NCBI GenBank assembly: GCA_036337765.1
Contig: JAYZDP010000228.1
Location: 1 to 17,931 of the forward strand
Direction of reading: 5' to 3'
Source: JAYZDP01 sp036337765
Lineage (GTDB): Bacteria > Acidobacteriota > Thermoanaerobaculia > Multivoradales > Multivoraceae
DNA: 17,931 nucleotides
Shown here: piece by piece, positions 9,582-15,925 of the stretch
Numbering within the stretch: the first letter of the stretch is position 1
How the letters are laid out: every line of letters begins with the position of its first letter
The notes under the pieces: generated by a model
Databases searched by the model: none
Told to the model about the DNA's origin: nothing
Seen by the model: only the letters and a program-made list of their open reading frames with translations
Program-made: the position numbers and the translations under genes

Positions 9582-10595
9582 CTAGGCTGCGGTCTTGAAG
9601 GCGGCGACCAGCGCCGCCTCCTTCTCCGGCGACGACGACATGTACGCGCACGAGGTGCGATCGACGATGTCGCCGAAGCGTCCGACTACCTGTTGGGCGA
9701 TTCCCTCCGGAGTCTCGGACTGGACCGCGAAGGCGTCGAGGATGTCGTCGGAGATCATCTCGCCCATCTCCACCCACTTTCCGCGCTTCGACATCGCGTT
9801 GAGCTCGCCCTGTAGATCGCCCCAGCCGTGGGCCTCGAGCACGCCGCGGTAGGCGGGAGTCGATCCGTAGAAGCCGATCTGCTGCTTGATCTGCTGGCGA
9901 GACTTGGTGAACTCCTCTTCCGTGTCGCCCGAGACGACGAAGACGGGGCACTTGACCTCGAAGTCCGCACGAGTCTTGCCGGCCTTGGCGAGGCCCTTCT
10001 CGATCGCGGGAATCGTGACCTCGCGAACGTAGCGTTCGGTGGTGAAGGAGTGGCAGATGATGCCGTCACAAACCTCGCCTGCGACCTCGGTCATCAGCGG
10101 CCCGACGGCCGCCAGAAAGACCTTTGGCGCGCCGTACTCGTTGTTGGTCGGCGTGAAAAAGGGCGTCATCAGGGTGTGGGTGTAGAAGTCGCCTTTGAAG
10201 TCGAGGCGTGTGCCGTTGTACCAGCAGTCCCATATCGCCCGCATCGCTGAGACCATCTCGCGCATGCGAGGTGCGGGGTGAGACCAGGGCATCGAGAAGC
10301 GCTTGGTGATGTGGGGCCGGATCTGCGAGCCGAGACCGAGTACGAACCGTCCCTGCGAGAAGGCGTTGAGATCGTGCCCCAAGTTGGCAAGCAGCATGGG
10401 CGTTCGGCCGAAGGCGACGGCGATCGATGTTCCGATCTCGATGCGTTCGGTGTGCTCGACCGCCAACGCGAGTGGCAGGAACGGGTCGTGGGCCGTCTCG
10501 GCCGTCAACAGGCCGTCGTAGCCTGCGGCTTCCAGGGCCTTGGCCCGTTCGGGCATCAATGCGAGGTCGGCGCTGGCTCCGCCATCGATCTTCAT
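9582..10595 (-). CDS. LLM-class (luciferase-like) F420/flavin-dependent oxidoreductase
   Basis: A 337-residue TIM-barrel enzyme of the bacterial luciferase superfamily, most like the F420-dependent group called TIGR03617 / MSMEG_2256. The start ATG at 10595 is preceded by GGGAGA. Visible features are the N-terminal strand 'MKIDGGAS', 'AAGYDGLLTAETAHDPFLPL', 'TERIEIGTSIAVAFGRTP', the typical 'LNAFSQGRFVLGLGSQIRPH' turn, 'PRMREMVSAMRAIWDCW', and 'VFLAAVGPLMTEVAGEVCDG'. The C-terminal half has 'CPVFVVSGDTEEE' and 'GRFGDIVDRTSCAY'. Such enzymes carry out hydride transfer from F420H2 or monooxygenation with FMNH2. The cofactor and substrate cannot be told from sequence, and no F420 biosynthesis gene is in the window. 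It ends in TAG, which is in the same reading frame as the Nramp-like sequence that follows. Confidence 0.92.
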   Translation of the reverse strand: MKIDGGASADLALMPERAKALEAAGYDGLLTAETAHDPFLPLALAVEHTERIEIGTSIAVAFGRTPMLLANLGHDLNAFSQGRFVLGLGSQIRPHITKRFSMPWSHPAPRMREMVSAMRAIWDCWYNGTRLDFKGDFYTHTLMTPFFTPTNNEYGAPKVFLAAVGPLMTEVAGEVCDGIICHSFTTERYVREVTIPAIEKGLAKAGKTRADFEVKCPVFVVSGDTEEEFTKSRQQIKQQIGFYGSTPAYRGVLEAHGWGDLQGELNAMSKRGKWVEMGEMISDDILDAFAVQSETPEGIAQQVVGRFGDIVDRTSCAYMSSSPEKEAALVAAFKTAA

Positions 10596-10644
10596 TCGTC
10601 GCTCTCCCGGATGTTGGGGTGGGGGCGAAGGCTACCATCGCCCG

Positions 10645-10818
10645 AAAGCGCTGCCGCTACACGCTCTGCTCTATCTGGTCCTGCCGCCGGTTCTGTCGTT
10701 GGGCTATGTCGTAAACATGCCGGTTGCCTTCGGCCTCAGGCGGCTGGCCATCTCCGCCTCGGGTATCCGCAAGGGGGAGGCCTCGGTGAAGGTGCTGGTC
10801 GGAGCGGTCGCGACTCTA
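10645..10818 (+). pseudogene. Relic of an acyltransferase (PlsC-like) C-terminal region
   Basis: In frame from 10645 the plus strand reads 'ALPLHALLYLVLPPVLSLG', 'YVVNMPVAFGLRRLAIS' and 'GEASVKVLVGAVATL'. This resembles the membrane-proximal tail of glycerophosphate/lysophospholipid acyltransferases (a hydrophobic helix, N-x-P-x-x-x-x-x-R-x-x-A, then ASVK or TVK followed by a second helix). The frame then runs into unrelated sequence and stops at 10861-10863. The catalytic HX4D part is absent and the sequence upstream is just the leader of the luciferase-like gene. This looks like a deletion remnant, not a working gene. The assignment comes from pattern recognition only. Confidence 0.45.
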
Positions 10819-10828
10819 CGAGGCTACG

Positions 10829-10936
10829 ATGGCGCTGGCCGAAGGTCTCGAGCTTCCGGGTGAAGTGGCGGCTGACGGCCGCATCGTCGGGCACGAGCGC
10901 GCATCGTGGGTGCGTGATGACCCGAAACAGGATTGA
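10829..10936 (+). pseudogene. Short coding-like fragment of unknown origin
   Basis: A 35-residue reading frame, M-A-L-A-E-G-L-E-L-P-G-E-V then 'ADGRIVGHERASWVRDD', ends in TGA at 10934. It is open a little further upstream (RLYEAT), in another frame from the acyltransferase relic that it follows. The residue composition is protein-like, but there is no Shine-Dalgarno and I do not recognise a family. It may be the 3' end of a second gene joined to the acyltransferase relic by a deletion, which would place the junction near 10815. It could also be chance. Confidence 0.25.
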
Positions 10937-10972
10937 GGAGTCGGTTGCTCGGCGTTGGGGAGATAATGGTCC

Positions 10973-11770
10973 ATGGTCGAAGCTACTCTGAATTACTTGG
11001 CGCCGCTTGACGAACGGCCGTACTACTACCTCTATCCCCCGCCCGAAGGGCACGGTTGGCGCAACACCAAGGGAGATCGGCAGACGATGCCGATCGGCGA
11101 CGCTCGCGCTCTCGATCCGAAGCCGTCTCTCGATGTCGAGGGGTTTGCTTTGGTGCACCACGCGACGAGGACCGATGACCTCTACGACTCCGCGCAGGTG
11201 CGTAGGGTGTTCTTTCCGGAGGTCGATCGACTGGTAAGGCAGGCGACCGGGGCTGCTCGAGTCGTGGTGTTTGATCACAACGTGCGTTGCGCCAGCCGCG
11301 CCGAGCGGAAGGAGTCCGGCGCCCAGGATCCGGTGCGTTTCGTCCACTGCGACTACACCGAGGCATCGGGTCCGCAGCGGGTGCGCGATCTGCTTTCCGA
11401 AGCCGAAGCAGAGGACCTGCTGCAGCGCCGCTTCGCCGTGATCAACGTCTGGAAGCCGATCCGGGGCCCGGTCGAGGAGTCGCCGCTTGCCTTCTGCGAC
11501 GCACGCTCGATCGCCGCGCACGACGTGCTCGGCACCGACCTTCGCTACCGAGATCGGACCGGGGAGGTCTACTCGTTTCTCCACAGCCCTGATCATCGCT
11601 GGTACTACTACCCGCGCATGGAGGCCGACGAGGTGTTGCTGTTGAAGTGCTTCGACTCCGACCACCAGCTGGCCCGGTTCACGGCACACTCTGCGTTCGA
11701 CGATCCCAGCTCCCCGGTTGATGCACCGGCGCGGGAGAGCATCGAGGTGCGAACGCTGGTCTTCTATTAG
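10973..11770 (+). CDS. CmcJ/NvfI-family oxidoreductase
   Basis: A 265-residue protein of the family that includes CmcJ (cephamycin 7-alpha-methoxylation) and fungal NvfI/AsaB-like enzymes, related in fold to Fe(II)/2-oxoglutarate oxygenases. The diagnostic motifs are present in order: H125-C-D127-Y-T, 'FAVINVWKPI', 'FCDARSI', then H208-R-W-Y-Y-Y-P-R-M-E-A-D-E-V-L-L, 'KCFDSD', 'TAHSAF' with H239, and the closing 'ARESIEVRTLVFY'. H125, D127 and H208 or H239 are candidate metal ligands, but I cannot confirm which. The start ATG 10973 has GGGGAG about 10 bases upstream. An out-of-frame ATG at 10966 is rejected. It ends in TAG, overlapping the methyltransferase TAA on the other strand by 3 bases. 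Bacterial members outside antibiotic clusters have no settled substrate, and nothing here points to a biosynthetic cluster. Confidence 0.9.
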   Translation: MVEATLNYLAPLDERPYYYLYPPPEGHGWRNTKGDRQTMPIGDARALDPKPSLDVEGFALVHHATRTDDLYDSAQVRRVFFPEVDRLVRQATGAARVVVFDHNVRCASRAERKESGAQDPVRFVHCDYTEASGPQRVRDLLSEAEAEDLLQRRFAVINVWKPIRGPVEESPLAFCDARSIAAHDVLGTDLRYRDRTGEVYSFLHSPDHRWYYYPRMEADEVLLLKCFDSDHQLARFTAHSAFDDPSSPVDAPARESIEVRTLVFY

Positions 11771-12697
11771 CGGTGGCGAACGGCCACGAAGCCGGGGTAC
11801 TGACGTCCGGTGTCGCGGTCTAGAAGCGGCGGGTTGCGAGGCGGATTGATCGTGGCGGCGAACGGGATCGCGTCTCGATCGTCGAAGGTGAGGCCGCTTT
11901 CCGTCAGCTCCTCGCGCTCGAGGATTCGCCTCAGATAGAGGTTGAAGAGCGATTCCAGCTCCCAGGAGGTGATTCCGGGCGCGGCGTGGTGGCGAACGTC
12001 CAGCCCCAGATGGCCTGCGATCTTGACGATGACCTCGTGGTAGAAGAGCGAGTTGTAGAGCAGGAGCGCGACTCCGTCAGCCGATAAGTGGTGCTCGAGC
12101 CCGTGGATGATTGACAGGCCCAGGTCGCCGGTGTCGATCAGCGGGCTCGCCTGGTCTGCGTCGAGGTCCAACGAGTACGGCGGGTTGGAGAGGATCAGGT
12201 CGAACGCCTCATCTTCCGCGATGGTGGAGTAGGCGCTCATGTCGTCGGCCGGGACCAATCGGGCCTCGATGCGGTCCTCGAAGCCGAGGCGGCGAGCGTT
12301 CTCGATCACGTTTTGAATCGCGCGCTCGTCGACGTCGGTAGCGATGACGCTCGCTGCGCCTCGACTGAACGCATAGAGGCCGATGACGCCAGTGTCGGCT
12401 CCAATGTCGAGGACCCGCGCACCTTCGAGAAGCTCGTCATGGTCGCTCAGCAGGGGCAGAAAGAGCGCCTCGGCCTCGTCGGGCGGAAAGACGCCGGGGT
12501 GAACGGTAAGGGTCTGGTCGAAGTAGCCGGACCGGAACTCACCCCCCCACCGTCGGCGCCTGAGTCGTCTTGGGCGGAGCCGGCGCGGATCCTCCGTCGG
12601 GACTGCAGGCAGCCCAGAGCGCCAAGATACAGGCACTCGACGCAGCGGCGATCTTTCCCCTCGGGGTCCCGGCCTTGACGCGGTTTCCGTGGTCCAT
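11767..12697 (-). CDS. SAM-dependent methyltransferase (NPPY motif) with upstream lipoprotein signal, split by a +1 frameshift in a G7 tract
   Basis: From 12636 down to the TAA at 11767 one frame encodes a class I methyltransferase. Motif I is VLDIGADTGVIG, acidic motif II is VIATDVDERAI, and motif IV is SNPPYSLD, as in N-methyltransferases of the PrmC/RsmC/RlmG sort. The N-terminal part of that frame (MPVSWRS and Arg-rich sequence) is out of place. In the next frame, from ATG 12697, there is a lipoprotein-type leader: KIAAASSACILALWAACS with Cys31 as the possible lipid-anchor cysteine, then a Pro-rich linker and T-V-G-G just before a TGA. The two frames meet at seven G (12542-12548 as C on the plus strand). 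With six G they would join to a 309-residue protein reading T-V-G-G-E-F-R-S-G-Y-F. The intended product is therefore probably a lipoprotein with a methyltransferase fold. Whether the G7 is real, an error or a switch is open. Confidence 0.75.
12542..12548 (-). repeat. G7 homopolymer at the frameshift junction
   Basis: Seven C on the plus strand (seven G in the coding sense) at the exact point where the lipoprotein leader frame ends and the methyltransferase frame takes over. Removal of one base fuses the two frames. Poly-G runs of this length can slip, and they are also classical sequencing-error sites. Confidence 0.9.
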
Positions 12698-12775
12698 CGA
12701 GAGTTGCGCTAGGAGTGCTCTAGGATCGCGGTCAGGTACAGGCCTCAGGCTACCAAGATGAGGAGAGGGCTGCCG

Positions 12776-14047
12776 ATGCGGGTCGAGCTGGCGTATGGGA
12801 CGGACGGGCTGGCGATCGAGGTGCCGGACTCCGCTCGCATCGTGTCGCCGCAGCACTCGCCGGCGCTTCCCGACGCTATGGCGGCGCTGACCCATGCCCT
12901 TCGCCACCCGGTCGCAAGTCCGCCCCTGCGGCAGTTGGCCTCTCCTGGAAAGCGGGTGGCGATCTCGGTGTGCGACATCACCCGGGCCCAGCCGCGCGAA
13001 CCGGTTCTGACAGCGATTCTCGCGGAGCTCGACGGCGTCGTCGCTCCCGAGGACGTCGCCATCCTGGTCGCGACTGGCACGCATCGTTCCAACACTCCCG
13101 AAGAGCTTCGCGCGATGCTCGGCGACGAGATCGCACGCACCTGTAGGGTGCTGAACCACGACTCGCGCGACGACGCCTCGCTCACAGATCTGGGGACACT
13201 TGGTGAGGGGGTGCCGGTGCGTCTCGCGAATGAGTGGGTCGAAGCTGATCTGCGGCTCACCACCGGTTTCGTCGAGCCGCACTTCTTCGCCGGCTTCAGC
13301 GGAGGTCCGAAGATGATCGCGCCCGGCCTCGCCGGCCTCGACACGGTACTCGTTCTCCATGACGCGTTGCGCATTGGCGATGCGCGCTCGACCTGGGGCG
13401 TGATCGAAGGCAATCCGATCCAGAGGGACATTCGCGAGATTGCCCGCCATCCCTTGGCGAGAGCGCATTTCAGCCTCGACGTGCTCCTGAATCGTGATCA
13501 ACGGATCACGAGGGTCTTCGCGGGCGAGCTGTTCGCAATGCACGCCGCGGCTTGCGCAGCGGCGAAGGTGGCGGCGATGTCTCCACTCGATCACCCCTAC
13601 GACGTGGTGGTGACGACCAACTCGGGCTATCCACTCGACCAGAATCTCTATCAGGCGGTGAAAGGGATGTCGGCGGCTGCGCAGGTGGTCAGCGACGGTG
13701 GCACGATCCTGTGCGCGGCGGAGTGTCGCGACGGCCTGCCGGCCCACGGCCGCTACGCGGACACCCTGCGTGGCGGCGCCTCGCCGGAGGCCTTGCTTGC
13801 CGAGATCACCGAGCGTCCGGTTGCGATCCCGGACCAGTGGCAGGTCCAGGTCCAGGCCCTGATCCAGCGCCGCGCCCGCGTTGGCGTCAAGAGCCTTCTC
13901 TCCGAGGCGGAGGTCCGGGCGGCACACTTCGATCCGGTCGACGGCCTGAGCGCCGCGATTGCGTCAGCTATGAGCTCGGTAGGCGCCGACGCGACTCTGT
14001 GTGTGCTGCCCGAAGGGCCGCAGACCATTCCCTACGTGGCGCGCTGA
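12776..14047 (+). CDS. LarA-family nickel-pincer-nucleotide racemase/epimerase
   Basis: A 423-residue protein of the lactate racemase LarA family (DUF2088 N-terminal domain). I chose ATG 12776 over 12758 because GGAGAGGG lies 7 bases before it and because homologs begin near MRVELAYG. Recognised segments are 'VCDITRAQP', the catalytic 'VATGTHR', then GFVEPHFFAGFSGGPKM, 'VLVLHDALRIG' and 'TTNSGYPLDQNLYQAVKGM'. In the Lactobacillus enzyme His174, Lys184 and His200 hold the Ni-pincer cofactor. Here the same spacing is kept as H169, K179 and H195, so the protein is probably an active NPN enzyme. Family members racemise lactate or epimerise other 2-hydroxy acids, so the substrate is not known. The maturation genes larB, larC and larE are not in the window. 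It converges on the ThuA-like gene with a 16-bp overlap. Confidence 0.93.
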   Translation: MRVELAYGTDGLAIEVPDSARIVSPQHSPALPDAMAALTHALRHPVASPPLRQLASPGKRVAISVCDITRAQPREPVLTAILAELDGVVAPEDVAILVATGTHRSNTPEELRAMLGDEIARTCRVLNHDSRDDASLTDLGTLGEGVPVRLANEWVEADLRLTTGFVEPHFFAGFSGGPKMIAPGLAGLDTVLVLHDALRIGDARSTWGVIEGNPIQRDIREIARHPLARAHFSLDVLLNRDQRITRVFAGELFAMHAAACAAAKVAAMSPLDHPYDVVVTTNSGYPLDQNLYQAVKGMSAAAQVVSDGGTILCAAECRDGLPAHGRYADTLRGGASPEALLAEITERPVAIPDQWQVQVQALIQRRARVGVKSLLSEAEVRAAHFDPVDGLSAAIASAMSSVGADATLCVLPEGPQTIPYVAR

Positions 14048-14838
14048 CAACCCCACGCCAGGGCGTTGCGGACCAGCCGCACGAACGGTGCCTCGTCCCA
14101 CGAGCCGCGGAATGTCAGGGGTGTCTTGCCCTCGGGGGCGACCGAGGAATCGACGAATGGTTGGCTGTTGGAGCCAGGATCGTGGCAGTGGCCCAACGCG
14201 AGGTAGGCGACGGCCCCCGCGCCGACGTCGCGGGTGTATCCCAGGGCGCGGGTCTTACCGTCGGGAAGTAGCGACGTGTCGTTGTCGACTGTGAAGCCGA
14301 AATCGGGAGCCGGATTGTAGGGTAGCTCAGTTGACAGGAACATCTGCGAGAGCTCGGGATCCTGCAACTCGATGAGGTAGAGCTCGTCGGCGACCTCGAA
14401 CGACTCGGGTAGGCCCTCGGCGAGCGGGTGGGTGGTGTCGACGTCGACTCGAAAGCGGCGCACGGGCGGGTGGTTGAGGAAAAAGCTGCCGAGGGTAGCG
14501 TGGTGCTCGGTCTTCACCATCCGCCGCCCGTGCCGGCCGTCGTCGAGGCGCGCGGCCCGCCCGCCACTCGTGCCGTGGAATCCGATCCAGCGTCCGCCGG
14601 CGTCGAGCCACTGTGCGAGTGCCTCGTTGTCGTTGCCCTGGGGGTAGGGTCCCGCGACGTAGGTGACGAGCAGGCGGCAGTCTTTGAGCCTGTCGCCGAT
14701 GCCTTCGAAGTTCTCGCCGGTCGAAAGGTCCACTGGCTGCTCACCGACCAGCTCGGTCAGTCGCTGTCTCGCCCAGGCCATGTCGTGCCCGGCCGTCGCG
14801 CCCGCCGGGAAGCCGCCCACTACCAGATGCGCTCGCAT
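14032..14838 (-). CDS. ThuA-like domain protein
   Basis: A 268-residue protein with the ThuA (trehalose utilisation) fold, related to class I glutamine amidotransferases. It begins 'MRAHLVVGGFPAGATAGHDM', with the early strand and the H-D that follows it, then 'CRLLVTYVAGPYPQGND', 'LAQWLDAGGRWIGFHGTS' (the nucleophile-elbow position, here without Cys), 'HHATLGSFFLNHPPVRRF', 'THPLAEGLPESFEVADELY', and 'GAVAYLALGHCHD', and ends in 'FVRLVRNALAWG'. All of these are typical of ThuA proteins found near sugar dehydrogenases in Planctomycetes and Acidobacteria. The start ATG 14838 has AGAGGA upstream. The precise chemistry of the family is unclear. It ends in TAG inside the 3' end of larA, at the length expected for the family. 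Confidence 0.92.
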   Translation of the reverse strand: MRAHLVVGGFPAGATAGHDMAWARQRLTELVGEQPVDLSTGENFEGIGDRLKDCRLLVTYVAGPYPQGNDNEALAQWLDAGGRWIGFHGTSGGRAARLDDGRHGRRMVKTEHHATLGSFFLNHPPVRRFRVDVDTTHPLAEGLPESFEVADELYLIELQDPELSQMFLSTELPYNPAPDFGFTVDNDTSLLPDGKTRALGYTRDVGAGAVAYLALGHCHDPGSNSQPFVDSSVAPEGKTPLTFRGSWDEAPFVRLVRNALAWGCQRAT

Positions 14839-14889
14839 GAGCAGATCCTCTCATGAGGCAACGCGCGGGGCCGTGGCAAGATCTCGGCC

Positions 14890-15317
14890 GTGAAAACGCC
14901 CGGCGAGGATGTGGTCGTTCGCAGTGTCGAGTCGGCGCTGGAGCGTGGCCCTTCCGACTCGACCGTTTGCCTGAACTGTCAGGCGGAGCTCGGCGGCCCC
15001 TACTGCGCGCAGTGCGGTCAGCGATAGGGCAGCCTGCACCTGACCCTCGCAGAATTCTTCCGAGAGGCTCTCGATGGCCTGTTCTCCTTCGACTCGGGGG
15101 TCTGGGCGACGCTGATTCCGCTGTTGCGCCGACCCGGACTGCTGACATTCGAGTACTGGCAGGGCAGGCGCGCCCGTTACGTGCCACCGCTGCGGTCTTG
15201 CGCCTGCTGAACCGGCGGCGAGAGCGCTTATTCGTTCCGCATCTCGTCTTCGCCTTCCACTTCCACGCAGCCGCCTTTCTGCTCATGACCGTCGGCGCCA
15301 TCGGTGATGGCATGTTG
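14890..15317 (+). pseudogene. DUF3667 gene remnant with in-frame TAG and an internal deletion
   Basis: From GTG 14890 the frame gives an N-terminal zinc-ribbon (C27-L-N-C30 ... Y-C39-A-Q-C42-G-Q-R45), then TAG at codon 46 (15025-15027), then unbroken DUF3667-type sequence: 'LHLTLAEFFREALDGLFSF', 'RPGLLTFEYWQGRRARYVPP'. At about 15196 the homology jumps frame, and the other frame continues with 'LLNRRRERLFVPHLVFAFHF' and 'AAAFLLMTVG' (15204 to about 15317), which resembles a much later part of DUF3667 proteins. A stretch of the membrane domain therefore seems to be deleted. DUF3667 proteins are membrane proteins of unknown function with a C-terminal set of helices. The piece ends abruptly where the next relic begins. 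It is divergent from the ThuA-like gene. Confidence 0.6.
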
Positions 15318-15328
15318 GACCCGCAACA

Positions 15329-15559
15329 CACGTCTTCGACTGGTATCAGGACAGGGTCGAGTTCCGCAGCCTGGAAGGCCTCGACGCGACGTCGGGCCAG
15401 GTCATCAGCGCGTGGACGTTCGACGACGCGGGCGAGACGCCTCCGGATGGCGGTGAGAATGCCCGCCTCAACCTGTGGCTCATGAACGGCAGTGCCCCGA
15501 CCGACGGTCGAAACCTCGAGATCGTGATCGACCGCTTCGAGTTCGCTCCTCTACTTTGA
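15329..15559 (+). pseudogene. C-terminal fragment resembling GH16-like beta-glucanase-fold proteins
   Basis: A third reading frame carries 77 codons with no start: 'HVFDWYQDRVEFRSLEG', 'GQVISAWTFDDAGETPPDGG', 'ENARLNLWLMNGSAP', 'LEIVIDRFEFAPLL', then TGA. The W-x-x-D-x-V-x-F, the SWT-like strand, ENxRxNLWL and the final V-I-x-x-F-x-F match the tail of concanavalin-like (GH16-type) proteins as I remember them. The catalytic E-x-D-x-x-E part is missing. The fragment follows directly on the DUF3667 piece, so a deletion or an assembly join likely sits near 15317-15329. Its stop overlaps the end of the CMD-like gene on the other strand by 9 bp. Confidence 0.5.
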
Positions 15560-15910
15560 TTCCTCCGGCCAGACTTCTGCTAGCGAGCGTGAGGCCCCGA
15601 CGGCCACCGGCCAACCGGCGTAGTGCGCGATGTGGTCGATGGTCGCCTCGATTTTGGCGCGCGGAATGCCGAGGTTACGGGCGCCGACGAAGTGGATGCG
15701 CTGCTCCGGCTCCCGCCCCAGGGCGATGAGCACCGCACACGTGACCAGCGACCGTTCCTCGAGCGCGAGATCCTGCCCCTGCCAGACATCACCGAACAGG
15801 TGCTCGAGGGTGTGTCGGCGTAGGACTTCAGGCATGGGGTTGCCACCGGCCGCGTCGCCGAAGAGCTTTTGGATGGTTTCTAGGCCCTTCTCGGCTTTGG
15901 AATCGGACAT
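15551..15910 (-). CDS. Carboxymuconolactone decarboxylase (CMD/AhpD-fold) family protein
   Basis: A 119-residue single-domain CMD-like protein. It has 'MPEVLRRHTLEHLFGDVWQG', 'LALEERSLVTCAVLIALGRE' and 'QRIHFVGARNLGIPRAKI', followed by 'IDHIAHYAGWPVAVGA'. The E-R-S-L-V-T-C...H-x-x-x-A-x-x-x-G pattern is that of the gamma-CMD type. The C-x-x-C of AhpD peroxidases is absent, as only one Cys occurs in that helix. The start ATG at 15910 has a strong AAGGAGG 8 bases upstream, placed directly after the TAG of the PVC-type gene, so the two are co-transcribed. It ends in TAG. Proteins like this act as small decarboxylases, isomerases or thiol-independent redox helpers, and the substrate here is unknown. 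Confidence 0.92.
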   Translation of the reverse strand: MSDSKAEKGLETIQKLFGDAAGGNPMPEVLRRHTLEHLFGDVWQGQDLALEERSLVTCAVLIALGREPEQRIHFVGARNLGIPRAKIEATIDHIAHYAGWPVAVGASRSLAEVWPEESK

Positions 15911-15925
15911 CTCAGTTTCCTCCTT

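Noticed and set aside
10736..11689. Minus-strand frame of about 317 codons opposite the CmcJ-like gene
   Set aside because: The plus-strand frame holds all family motifs; the antisense frame is a GC-rich shadow.
12698..13927. Long minus-strand frame antisense to larA
   Set aside because: It lacks protein motifs and mirrors codon bias of larA. Only its last part, from ATG 12697, is a believable lipoprotein leader.
5711..15027. Complete reassignment of TAG to an amino acid
   Set aside because: Eight genes, including the ABC ATPase, CmcJ-like, ThuA-like, CMD-like and PVC-type genes, end in TAG at family-typical lengths, several with a start codon or ribosome binding site placed right at or after it. 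Only partial suppression remains plausible.
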